Part shown: in pieces, positions 35,369-47,199 of the stretch
Layout: each line of letters begins with the position of its first letter
Numbering within the stretch: position 1 is the first letter of the stretch
NCBI RefSeq assembly: GCF_964355755.1
Contig: NC_092678.1
Span: 13,924,922-13,988,921, forward strand
From: Antedon mediterranea
Taxonomy: Eukaryota > Echinodermata > Crinoidea > Comatulida > Antedonidae
Direction of reading: 5' to 3'
Length of the DNA stretch: 64,000 nt
Translations under genes and position numbers: made by a program
The notes under the pieces: generated by a model
The model's database searches: none
Told to the model about the DNA's origin: nothing
Seen by the model: only the letters and a program-made list of their open reading frames with translations

Positions 35369-36504
35369 TCTAGATATATAAATTTACGTAAGGACAAAAT
35401 TCGGTAAATCGCGCCTTACTTCTAGAATTTTTACTCGATGGTATATAAAGTTGGTTCGTACTTTCGGTACTGATTTTAATCACCTGATGTAACCCTGTTT
35501 ACTAATTAAAATAAGTTAGATAATTAGTTATTGACGATTAAAACGAATTTAGGTTCAACGATTTGCCCCAAATAGGGGTGTTTTCCGATCGTGGTATACA
35601 CTGTCTAATGGATGTTCATCTTGAAAAATACCCGCCACAAAAATGCGAGGAGGCTTCGCATTTTCCTATCTCCTCCTACGATAATTGTTTTTAATAGCTG
35701 AAAACCGATTGAACAGCTAGAGTACAGCATCATAATGTTGAAGTCAGGCCAATTTTCTTTAAAAAATACTATTTTGATAGATTTAATATACGATTATACA
35801 AATGTATTGATTTGCGATGAATGGAACATCCCAATCTCTCAGTCTGCCAGAGTTTGGTTTAACACAAGTAGGTAAATTTATGAGCCCTTGGTTTAACACA
35901 TACGGTAGGTAAATATATGGGCCCTTTGAGAATAAACTTGCAATACTTTGACAATACTGTAAATACTATTTTTTGTCCTCATTTGAATCGAGCATTTCTT
36001 ACTGTGAATGTTCGTACTGTTAGATGTAATATAAAAATATACAAATAAACTTTATTACTGAGATTGTGTATAGGCTCTACTGTTAGATATACAAATAAAC
36101 TTTATACTGACAAATGTTTTACTGTATTTAGAGGTATATTATTTATAGGCCTATAAAACATGAAAAAAATATTTTGTTACTGAGTGGATAAAGAATATAT
36201 TTAAAAATTGTTCCTCTTTGTACATATCCGCTTTCCCATCCCTCAACCCTAATATTACATACAAAACACAAATTCATAAATTTGGACTCATTTTGTGGTA
36301 AGTTTCTCCTTCGGAAGTAATTCCCAGGGTGCTAATTTTAGTTGACTACATAAATCATCGTGTCCATTTATTCGTTTCTGTAAACGACAATGTATTATAG
36401 TCCTGCGGTACGTACATTTGAAATCGCCAATTTTGTTACGCTGAAATTACTGTGTATTCGAGAACCATCTGTGGGCACGACCTAGATGGTACGTGAGCGA
36501 AGCG
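35369..36504 (+). mobile_element. Non-autonomous Helitron, copy b
   Basis: Begins TCTAGATATATAAATTTACG preceded by A (35368) and is followed by T (36505). P2 has the unoccupied site GTATCTTA^TACAATATAA at about 41455-41475, so insertion was between A and T with no target duplication, as for Helitrons. The 3' end contains CTAGATGGTACGTGAGCGAAGCG but stops before the second hairpin arm and CTAG seen in copy c. No Rep/helicase gene; 1136 bp. Confidence 0.8.
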
Positions 36505-36672
36505 TACAATATAATTAGGCCTACTGTCCTTAATTTACATTTTTGAAGAAAAGATGAATCATTTTGTAATAATTTCCTGAAAAAGGATTTGAATTATTAT
36601 AGCAGGCGGGATACGATTTTTGTTTTTGTAAATAAGTTATGGAATCCTTATGTGAAGGAGGAATATATAACC

Positions 36673-36927
36673 ATAATGATGTGTTGTTTTGTAAACTATA
36701 GTAATCAATAATATAATAATGTCTACAGTCTACATCCAATAAATCCCAAAACATAATCCACATGTATTTTAAGAGGCACTATATGTCAACAAATAATTAT
36801 TAGTACTCTCTCCATGACGGTTGTCACATAATGCTTTGTATTATTTTTTATTGTATTTATATGTTTCATATGGACAGTTTGTCTGAAATAAAGTTGAATT
36901 GATTGATTGATTGATAACATAACCTAA
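36673..36927 (+). mobile_element. LINE 3'-tail insertion
   Basis: Present in P1 but absent in P2 (ATATATAACATAACATAACC there). It ends AATAAAGTTGAATTGATTGATTG, a CR1/L2-style tail of short tandem repeats, followed by ATAAC, which is also found before the insertion. About 255 bp, no ORF of note. Confidence 0.7.
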
Positions 36928-38371
36928 CCCTCTAAATAATCTCTCTCACTATAAACTACAAATAAATTGCTCATTGGATTCGAACCCCATACATCGACAT
37001 GCAAAGCCCATAGTCTAAACCATTTGACTACACAGACGTTGCATTTGAATTATTGGCGAATTGTAGTCAGATCTTGAGTCATTTTGTTAAAACCCTGTTA
37101 GTTTTTCAAGGATATCAAATAAATCTATATTCTGTAAATACTGTAAGATAGTTTCAAGTTGAAAGAAGTTTGTTGTCATGCTATTCTTTATTTCTGGTAG
37201 GCAGATTATCCTAGTTTGTGATTGGTTGGTTGTAAATTAAAAACAGTGCCAATTTTTCAATAAGCAACGTAAAGTAGCTCAGATATCCTTAAATATTAAA
37301 CAGGTTGAGAATATAACTGTAATATTATTAAGATAAGAATTTTGTTGTCAAGCTATTTTTTATTTCTGGTAGGCAGACTATCCTAGTTTGTGATTGGTTG
37401 GTTGTAAATTGAAATTGTCCACCAATAAGCAGTAGCACAACGTAAAGTAGCTTGGATACTCTGACATTTTTAAACAAATGAAGAGCATAGAATAGAATAT
37501 GATACTAGACCTAAATTTAGCATATCTAAACAAGAATTTCTTTTTCTTACATAAACTTCCCTCGATTTGTTTACGTAAGTTTCAATTATAATTACATTTA
37601 TATATAATTATATAAATATAGTGTTGCCTACAAATGTACAGAACAAAATTATAAGCATAAACTGATTTCTAATGTCGTAGTGACTATTGACATTTCATAA
37701 ATAAGTAAATTTTTTTCAAACAAATTATACATTGCCTATTAGTATAGAAAGAATTATGAAAATCTGATTTGTAGTTTTCGAAATATAGGGTCTAAAACAT
37801 AGCCGAAAATAAGCGTTTTTAACCACGAACAAAGTAAACAAATTGCGCCCTCAGTCGGGAATTGTATGAACTACGCCATTTTTCGATAAAAGAATTACAT
37901 AAAATCACGATTTAGTAATATATTTTGTAATAAAAATAAAATATGATATTTCAAGTTTGTTAAATCAAAAAGAGTGTTTATTTAACCTGACAATACATAA
38001 ATTTCACTTGTATAATATATCACGTGAACATGACAGTCCTCAGAATCAACGTAACGTCATGGTACTTTCTACGGTGTGTTGATTCGCGTCAACCAATCAA
38101 AAACCGTGAGCCCTCTCTTTTCCCTTATTTTCTTATTGTCGTTTTATTTCCAAAGAAAATGTAGACCATGATATTCTGTTAATCCTTGCACACATCATTT
38201 GCATAATTAGGCCTACCTCCCTCGAAATATATATATATTTTTTTAAATAAAATTTTATTTATAAAAAGAGAGATGATTTAATTGCCTGAAAAACGTTTTC
38301 CATTTGAATTGTTTTAGAGGGCGGGATACTAAATGTTTTTGTATAACTTGTTAAACTTTGTATAACCTTTC

Positions 38372-41300
38372 AATGATATTGCACGCAATGTGACCCACAA
38401 TCGTCCAATCAATTGACATGAATTTATTTAGGTGCTATATATTCTAAAAATAAAGAATGTTTATGGGTGGAAGGTTAAATATCAACTCGGCGTTGTCTCG
38501 TTGATATAATCTTTCATCATTCACCTCATGCCATTATTTGTAACGTTACACGAATATAAAACATTAAATATTTATCGAAATAGATTCCTGTCATTTGAAT
38601 CAAATAAAAAGTATTCATGGCCTTGCCCTACATTATTCATTATTGATTAAAACAGTAAGATTTGTTTTCTAATAATATTATATTAAATGTTATATTTATA
38701 TGAATTTTTTAAACACACCTACTTTAGTATTAATTATGTCAACAAATGACCAAACAATCCTAGGCCCAGCAAGGCTAAAACGCCTAGGCTAGGCCTAGCC
38801 TAATACTAACAGGCCTAGGAGAACGTTTTGCTAGAAAAACTGCAGCCATCGAATTAAATTGCCAGACTCATACAGAGTACATGGTGTTGAACCTACAATC
38901 GGTAAAAAGCCATGAAGATTGCCGTTCTGCAATGCAGTCTTTGTAACAAACACGCACAGTTTTGCATTTTAACTGAATAACAAGAACATTTAAATGACGT
39001 TTGTTTCTGTAGCTCATAATATATCCTAACATATTTAACAGGTTAATTTAAAACAAAAAATCAAACAAACTAAGTCGAAATCAATTTTTTTTAAACTAGA
39101 AAACCGATTGATTGATTTACTGATAATATACGAATAATTACGACGGGTTGTTTGACATCGTTTTATTTGATTTTTTTTTAAATTGTGTACAATTATATTT
39201 TAAAGATGTATTAGGCCTACATTTATAGATAATGATTTTACTCCCCAAAGAAAGAGATCTTACATTATTAGATACATTTATTCTCAAAGAGATAAAGTTT
39301 AATGTTCCTCTTTCCATGGTTTATACCTTTATTAAATTATGAAATCTGTATCTACTTTTACAAGTTGTACTTAACCTATCAATGATGTCAAATAAATATT
39401 TATTAACATAATAATGTTGAAAACTGTTTCGGTTTTTGTATTAGGCTGGTAGGCAGATTTGTCTTAGTTTATAATTGGTTTGTATTTTTTAAATCATAAT
39501 ATTAGTAGATTGAAGGAGCCCAGAATATGTTTAAACATTTGATAATATTAGTAAATCTAAGAAGCCCAGAAAATGTTTAAACATTGGCGCAGGGACACCC
39601 AAAATTCAGAGTATACATTTTATTCATGTGAAATGTCGTATCGTATCGTTTCCTTCCTATACAATGAGATCAAAATGGAATGACAGCAGGAAAAGAAACT
39701 CTTAAAGTCAGCTGCAGTTCTTTGCTTTAACCATGTAAGGCTGAAAATAAAAATGTTTCTAATGAGTTTGAAGACTGAAGATAAGAAGTTTGTTATGATA
39801 TTCATTATTCCTGGTAGGCAGATTTTCAGAGTTTGTGACTGGTTGGTTGTAAATTGCAAATGATGGCAATTTTCTTATTAACAGTAGTACAATGTAAAGG
39901 AGATCCAAAATTCTGTCATTAAAATGTGAAGAGAAATTTAGATTCTAGACCTAAATTTAAAACAAACGAGAAAAAAATTCAATCAAAATGATATACTAAT
40001 AACATTCTGTTAAACATAATATACTTTTGTCATATTCTTTTCAAAGATAATGCAGACTGTAATATTTTGTTATAAGCATTCTGAGACACAATTTAAACAC
40101 ATAATATAAAAAGTTACAACGATAGTACTGATTATTATTAATACTAGATGGTATGTTCGCTTCGCTCGCTTACCATCTAGGTCGTGCCCACATATGGTTA
40201 TCGAATACACAGTAATTTCAACGTAGCAAAACTGGCGATTTCAAATGTACGTACCGCAGGATTATAATACATTGTCGTTTACAGAAACAAATAAATAGAC
40301 ACGAGGATTTATGTAGTCAACTAAAATTAGCACCCTGGAAATTACTTCCGAAGGAGAAACTTACCAAAATGAGTCCAAATTTTCGATTTGGACTCATTTA
40401 AAAAACCCAATTTGTGTTTTGTATGTAACATTAGGGATGAGGGATGGTGAAGCGAATAGGTACAAAGTAACGAAATATTTTTTTCATGTTTTATAGGGCT
40501 ATAAATACTATACCTGTAAATACAGTGAAACATTTGCGATAAATAATACTTTTTAAAAACTGTCAATGTCATAATCGATTGAAATATTAAAGTACGTGTC
40601 ACGATACACCACTACGACGTTTATATTGTTGGTAATTATTAATTAATACAAACGTTGAGAAGGAACTGTCAGTAAAAAGTTTATTGGTATATAATAATGT
40701 GTTTATATATCTAACAGTAGAGCCTATCCACAATCTCAGTAATAAAGTTTATTTGTATATATTTTTATATTAAATCTAACAGTACGAACATTCACAGTAA
40801 GAAATGAGGAAGTTTATTCTCAAAAGGCCCATATAGTTACCTACCGCATGTGTTTAACGAAGGGCTGATAAATTCACCCACTTGTGTTAACCAAACTCTG
40901 TCAGACTGAGAGATTGGGATGTTCCATTCATCGCAAATCAATACATTTGAATAAACGTATATTAAATCTATCAAAATAGTATTTTTTAAAGAAAATCGGC
41001 CTGTCTTCAACATTATGATGCTGTACTCTAGCTGTTCAACCAATTTTCAGCCATTATAAACAATTATCGTAGGAGAAGATAGCAAAATGCGAAGCTTCCT
41101 CGCATTTTTGTGGCGGGTATTTTTCCAAGATGGACATCCATTAGACAGTGTATACCACGAACGGATAACACCCCTATTTGGGGCAAATCGTTGAACCTAA
41201 ATTCAATTCGTTTTAATCGTCAATAACTAATTATCTAACTTAATTTAATTAGTAAGCAGGGTTACATCAGGTTGTTAAAATCAATACCGAAAGTACGAAC

Positions 41301-42640
41301 CAACTTTATTTACCATAGAGTACAAATTCTAAAAGTAAGGTGCGATTTACCGAATTTTGCCCTTACGTAAATTTATATATAGATTATTATTATTATTGTT
41401 AATAACATTATTACTATGCTACGTCCGCAATAGTAAAAGTATACAGTTATTGTATCTTATACAATATAATTAGGCCTACTGGCCTTAATTTATATTTTTG
41501 AAGAAAAGATGAATCATTTTATAATAATTTCCTGAAAAGGGATTTGAATTATTATGCAGGCGAGATACGAATTTTGTTTTCGTACATAAGTTATGGAATC
41601 CTTATGTGAAGGAGGAATATATAACATAACATAACCCTCTAAATAATCTCTCTCACTATAAAATAAAAATAAATTGCTCATTGGTTTCGAACCCTATACA
41701 TCGACATGCAAAGTTCATAGTCTAAACATTTTGACTACGCAGACGGCGCATTTGCATTAATGGCGAATTGTAGTCAGATCTTAGGTCATTTGGGTAAAAC
41801 CCTGTTAGTGTTTCAAAGATGTCAAATAAATCTTTAAATACTGTAATATAGTTTCATGTTGAAATAAGTTTGTTGTCATGCTAATCTTTATTTCTGGTAG
41901 GCAGATTATCCTAATTTGTGATTGGTTGGTTGTAAATTAAAAACAATGGCAATTTTCCAATAAGCAACGTAATGTAGCTCGGATATCCTAAAATATTAAA
42001 CAGGTTAAGAGTATAACTGTAATATTATTAAGATTAGAAGTGTGTTGTCATGCTTTTCTTTATATCTGGTAGGCAGATTATCCTAGTTTGTGATTGGTTG
42101 GTTGTAAATTAAAAACAGTGGCAATTTTCCAATAAGCAACGTAAAGTAGATCAGATATCTTGAAATATTAAACATGTATAACTGTAATAATGTTTTGTTT
42201 GCCATCCTATGCTTTAATCTTAGTAGGCAGATGAACCTAAATTGGTGTGATTGGTTATTTGTAATTGCAAATGAAATTTTCTTTTAGTAAACAGTATATA
42301 AAGCAGCATTTTTAAACAGATGAAAAATATAGAATAAAATATGATTGGCCTACTAGACCTAAGTTTAGCATATCTAAACAACAATTCTTTTCTTACAAAA
42401 AATTATACATTGCCTATTAGTATAGAAAGAATTATGAACATCTGAATTGTATTTTTCGAAATTTAGGGTCTAAAACATCGCCGAAAAAAATCTTTTTTAA
42501 CCACGAAAAAGGAAACTAATTGCATCTTAAGTCGGCAATTGTATGAACTATGCCATTTTTCGATAAAACTTGTTAAACTGTTTGTAACCTTTCAATTATG
42601 TCAAATAAAAGTTTATTTAATGATGATGAGGAGTCAATAA
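38372..42640. repeat. ~5-kb tandem duplication, copy P2
   Basis: R (38372-39585), S (39585-40143) and T (41384-42570) match P1 in order and orientation. It carries Helitron copy c at 40144-41383, which P1 lacks. T contains several further repeats of a GGTAGGCAGATT...GATTGGTTGGTTGTAAATT module. No gene. Confidence 0.85.
40144..41383 (-). mobile_element. Non-autonomous Helitron, copy c, complete
   Basis: On the minus strand it starts TCTATATATAAATTTACG (41383) preceded by A. It ends with a hairpin, stem GATGGTA/TACCATC around a GCGAGCGAAGCG loop, then CTAG (40144), followed by T. These are Helitron hallmarks: 5' TC, 3' hairpin with CTRR, insertion between A and T, no target duplication. It lies in the TTA microsatellite whose P1 counterpart is uninterrupted. 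1240 bp, no Rep/helicase. Confidence 0.85.
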
Positions 42641-42929
42641 TGTTGTTGCTGGCAATTTTATTCCGAGTCGAAAACATTATCTACTTTTACAACTTTTTGA
42701 ACTAATTAACCTTTCAATGATGTCAAATAAATGTTTATTAAATGAAGTTTAAAACTGTTTCAGTTTTTGTGTTTACTTTATTCCTGGTGGGAATTCTATC
42801 GTGATGGCAGTTGTAGTCCGTTGTTCAAGGTTATAATGTCAAAAATGTCTTTTAACAACGTATAATCAAGATACTAGATAATCAAGTTCATCAATTTTTC
42901 AAATTACTTTACTTTTACTTTACTTATTA

Positions 42930-44284
42930 CTGACAGAAAGTAACCAGTACGACATAATGAAGAAAGCAATATTACAAAGGTATGACATAACTGAAGCGAC
43001 ATATAAATAAACAAAGATTTAGGTCAATTAAAAAGTAAAGTGAAGAAAGTTATAGAGAAGTGTATGTTAGATTGAAAGATTTATTTACCAAGTGGGCTAA
43101 GTCCGCTGATAAATGCAAAGATGATTTAGCTGAAATTGTTATTTTAGAGCAATTGATAAATGCCCACATGGGTACACATTTGGGTTAAAGAACATAAACC
43201 AGATTCTGGATTAAATGGTGCGGAAATGGCAGATAATTATTTTCAAGCCTAGAAAAGGTATCGATTTTTTAGATAATAGAAACAACCAGGAGAAAACAGT
43301 GAAAGGCATTCCTGATGTTGACATTAAGCGTAATAATAATCCCCCTGATAACTTTCACAATCTGACGCTAGACAACCTCTCGTTTGTAGACGGTACACAA
43401 TAAGTAGGCCATATTGAACGATTTTGTCGTAGTAAGGATGGCTTTTTGTCGAAAAAACCATGTACACCTTAGATTTGTAGAAGCCTAGTTGAAGGATGTG
43501 ATTGTGAAATTCTGATAAATTCTGGATGTGATATGACAGATGTTCATTCTGATTTAGTAGCGACTACACTAATTAATTTTAAAAACAACTAAAAACCTGG
43601 GACCTGTAATCCTTGGTAGGGACCCTGACGGATACTTTCCCTCCGGGTCAAAGGGATCCAGAAACTCATGGTGGCCAGGGGCGCTCATCTTCCTGTTCAG
43701 GACTATTCCCGATGATTACCCAACCTATTTACATTTAAAATTAAAATTAAACATCAAGACATATAACTTAATCAACTTAATGACTACTGGACATAGTAGT
43801 TATTGTCTTCTATAAAAGATGCTGGAAGCACTTCCTTATATAGTCTTCTCGGTCTAGTTGACTAGCGTTTATAGTTATGTGAAGTATACTTGGGCTCGGT
43901 CTTCCTATCAATTAACGTTTTTGGTCATAAAATGTAAGAACTTTGCAGGGATCATAGTTTTGTCTCCGAATACATTGTGAAATCCAGTTAGATTGCTGTT
44001 GTTGGTATAATTTAAATACTGATATCATGTTGGTTATTGCGTAGAGCCTCTGGTTATTGACAACGTACCGCCAATCAGTTTCCTGTTGTTCTTTTTTTTT
44101 CTCAAACTCTATTTATTTTATACATGACCAGGTCCAAGCCTATCCTACTGCATTCGTCAATGTTAAGGTTAATAACAAAGACCACAATTTGTTTGTTGGC
44201 GTTTGCAGCGATTTGCCAAGAGATGTAATTCTTGGTAGGGACTTATTTTGGAGACTTATTAGGGAAGGGGAATCCGTATCATGA
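42930..44284 (+). pseudogene. gag: gag and protease remnants of the second Gmr1-like element
   Basis: YDIMKKAILQRYDITEATY (near 42950) matches the capsid part of the first element's gag. After a degraded middle, ILINSGCDMTD (near 43508) is a retropepsin-like site in which the usual aspartate of DSG appears as asparagine. PRDVILGRDLFW (near 44218) is the protease C-terminal segment. About 500 bp of unrelated sequence separates the two protease halves. Dead. Confidence 0.7.
43590..44110. other. Unrelated sequence splitting the protease remnant
   Basis: The protease similarity stops near 43590 and resumes near 44130. The segment includes a GC-richer stretch (43610-43720, CCTCCGGGTCAAAGGGATCC) unlike its surroundings, then AT-rich DNA. 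Probably a nested insertion; termini not identified. Confidence 0.4.
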
Positions 44285-44639
44285 TAGGCGTAGTTGCCAC
44301 TAGAGATCAGAATAGAAAAGGAAAACTAAGAGATGAAAACAAATTAAATGCGGAAAAGGCTTCTGGGGTTTTTTCACGTCAGATGGTTAGATGATGTGGT
44401 TAATTTCCAAGAAGAATTTGGACATATAGATGGCCAACTCCTCAGTGACAACCCTTCCAAGAAAAAAGTTCATAAACCAGAAGTGAAAAATGAAAAGTTA
44501 GGAAAGAGTTTGCAAAAACAAAGGAAGCTAAATCTTTCCAAAACAGTGAATTAGACATTTTAGATATTGGCAGAGATAAAATTAAGGATTATCAGGTTAA
44601 GGATAGAACTTTAATCCCACTTCGAGAACAGATGTTAGT

Positions 44640-45700
44640 ACAGAAAGATGACTATGCTATACAGATAAATCTGTAAGGATGGAATAGTATTTAGGCAGGT
44701 TTTTACTAAACACCAGCCAGAATCAATAGAGCAATAGTAGTTCTATGTGTCTCACATGATATTTCTTTGGCAGGTCATTTAGGTAGAAACAAGACATTAG
44801 ATAGGATAGAGCAAAGATTATTTTGGCCTGGTACTAGAAAGGATGTGAAGGCCCGGACCATTTCTATGCCGATAATCAGTGCACCATTCCGCTGAATCGA
44901 TATGGACATTGTTGGTCTATTAGCACAGAGTAAGTCCGGAAATAAATATTTCTTGGTTATATGTGATTATACAACTCGATAATGAAGCTTCAGAGAAAGC
45001 GGATATGAGTTGATTAAATAATTTTCCAAAGTTCCGTAGGGGTACCAACAGAAATGTTAACCGATCAAGGCTCTAACTTTACCTCTAAGTGGTTGAGTCA
45101 GTTTTATAAGTTATTTTCAATTAAGGGCTTGGCTACTTCTCCCTACCATCAACAAACCGATGGATTAGTGGAAAGATTCAATGGTACCCTAAATAATATG
45201 ATTAGGAAATTTTTTAGGATGATCTTCGAGGATGGGATAAATTGCTTCAGTACCTATTATTTGCTTATAGGGAGGTACCGAAGGAGTCTTTTGAATTATA
45301 GTATAGCTGGAAGGTACGAGGTCCATTTGATGTAATGAAAGAAATGTGGACAGGCACGGTGACAAGTCCTCAGAGCGTGGTTTCACACGTTGTTAAGATA
45401 AGAGTTAATGAGAATAACTAAGATCTAGTCCAGGAAAACATTGAACTAATCCTAATTAAGGTAAAAACAAACATATGATTAGAAATCTGTTTGTAAAGAA
45501 TTTAGTCCAGGTGATAAAGTTCTATTATTCTTACCATCTAGTAACGATGCCTTATAGGAAAAATGTCAAGGTCCATACAAGGAAGGAAACTAGGTCCAGT
45601 AAACTATGAGGTGGAAACTAATGATAAACGGAAAAAGTCAAAAGTCTACCACGTATATCTTTAAAACAATTTTATCGTAGCACTATGGAGGTTATGCTGG
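44640..45700 (+). pseudogene. Integrase remnant of the second Gmr1-like element
   Basis: GHLGRNKTLDRIEQRLFWPG (near 44770-44835) is the HH half of the zinc domain, but the CxxC half expected next is deleted. The frame then shows RIDMDIVGLLA (near 44897). The DDE core continues with LTDQGSNFTS (near 45056) and the glutamate motif DGLVERFNGTL (near 45160). A C-terminal GDKVLLF-type motif follows near 45510. Frameshifts separate the parts. Confidence 0.78.
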
Positions 45701-45779
45701 CTATAAATGATGTAACTGGACTTATTTAACCTTATATTCTGGTAAAGGATTAGATGAAGCTCAGTTTTCAGATTTAGCA

Positions 45780-47095
45780 GAGGTGTTTTATGAATTGTAC
45801 TCAGTGTTACAGGATAAGCCAGGAAAAACTATTGTAACAAAGCATGATATTGTAATGAACTGAGGGGTACACCCAGTTAGATTAAAACCTTACACAATTC
45901 CTCAAGCTAAGTTAGGCAATATTCTATGTGGGAACTTTGGGTAATAGAAGAGTCTCACATTCCCTGGTCCTCTCCTTATATCATGGTACCAAAGCCGGAT
46001 AGAACAGCTCGCTTTTGCGTAAATTACAAAAAAAAAAGTGAATAGTTTGAGCAAGATTGATGCATAACCAATGCCTCGAATAGATAAATTAATAGGCAGG
46101 GTTGGTCCTGTTAAATTTATAACGAAGTTAGATTTATGTAAAATTACTGGCAGGTTCCCTTAACTGAACGGTCAAAACCATATACAGCTTTTTCAACACC
46201 AATGGGTTTGCACGAATTTAAGTATTTACCATTTGGCTTGCATGGGGTTCCTGCAACGTTTAAAAAATGATGGATCAACTGTTGCGTAAGAAAGAATATT
46301 ATGCAGCAGATTATATGGATGATCTGGTAATATTTAGTCCAAATCGGGAAAGTCATATCCATCATATTAGGGACATTTTCAGACCCTTAGGCAAGCTACT
46401 GTAATCTGACAGTCAAACCTGCAAAATGTAGTTTCGCATATATATAGTAAAGTGCATTATTTAGGGTATGTAGTTGGAGAGGGGATGATACGTCCTCAAA
46501 AGACTACGGTAGAAGCGGTAGTACATTGGGAACAACCTAAAACTACGAAGGATGTTAAATCTTTTCTTGGCTTGACAGGGTACTACCGAAAGTTTACTCC
46601 TAATTATGCTGAAATTGCAGCACCTCTAACTGATCTGACGGGAAAAAAACATCCTGATAAAATAAATGGACGCCTGAGTGCGAGGACCACTTATAAAGTT
46701 AAAACCCTGTGTTACGAAACCCCGACTTTAATGCAGAGTTTATACTGCAAACAAATGCGTCAGATAAAGGGTTATGTGCAGTGCTTATGTCAACTAGGTC
46801 CTGATGGTACTGACCATCCAGTATTGTATCTTAGTCGTAAGTTGTTCCCAAGGGAACGGAATTATGCAACTGTAGAGAAAGTGCTTAGCTATAAGGTGGG
46901 CTGTCAAATATTATTATCTAACATGAAGAAAATGTAAGTTACTGACCATCAACCACTGAAATGGTTGGTTGATATGAAAGAAACAAACAAAAGACTAACT
47001 AGATGGAGTCTTGATTTACAACCGTGTTGCTTTACTGTTGTACATAGAAGGGTATTTATAATGGTAATGCTGACGGATTGTCACATTCAAAAAAT
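45780..47095 (+). pseudogene. pol: RT and RNase H remnant of the second Gmr1-like element
   Basis: ARFCVNYK (near 46010), GLHEFKYLPFGLHGVPATFK (near 46205) and the active-site box YMDD (near 46313) mark RT. MIRPQKTTVEAVVHW and FLGLTGYYRKFTPNYAEI mark the connection. PVLYLSRKLFPRERNYATVE and TDHQPLKWL (near 46943) mark RNase H. The first RNase H aspartate region is changed (QTNASD-like), and many stops intervene. Confidence 0.82.
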
Positions 47096-47199
47096 AAATT
47101 TTATTTTTGTATATCCCTATGAGAAGAAGTATAATATGTCAATTAATAAAATGTGTATACTCGTTTCATGGTTATACCTGAAATGAGTATTTACTTTAT

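Larger units (their letters stand above)
33415..38371. repeat. ~5-kb tandem duplication, copy P1
   Basis: Three successive blocks match P2 (38372-42640) in the same order: R (33415-34683), S (34683-35368) and T (36505-37900). P1 has a Helitron between S and T (35369-36504) and a LINE-tail insertion at about 36673-36927, neither of which is in P2. No coding gene; ORFs are short and not conserved between copies. Confidence 0.85.
42930..47095 (+). mobile_element. Second Gmr1-like LTR retrotransposon, highly decayed
   Basis: gag, protease, integrase, RT and RNase H remnants follow in the Gmr1 order, in many frames with stops. Shared phrases with the first element (KKAILQRYDITEATY; FLGLTGYYRKF; VLYLSRKL) show the same lineage. 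LTRs were not recognised; the element is bounded by the local GATGTCAAATAAATGTTTAT modules. Confidence 0.82.

Noticed and set aside
36530-36763. 77-codon minus-strand ORF in P1
   Set aside because: Not preserved in the matching P2 block and partly within a LINE-tail insertion.
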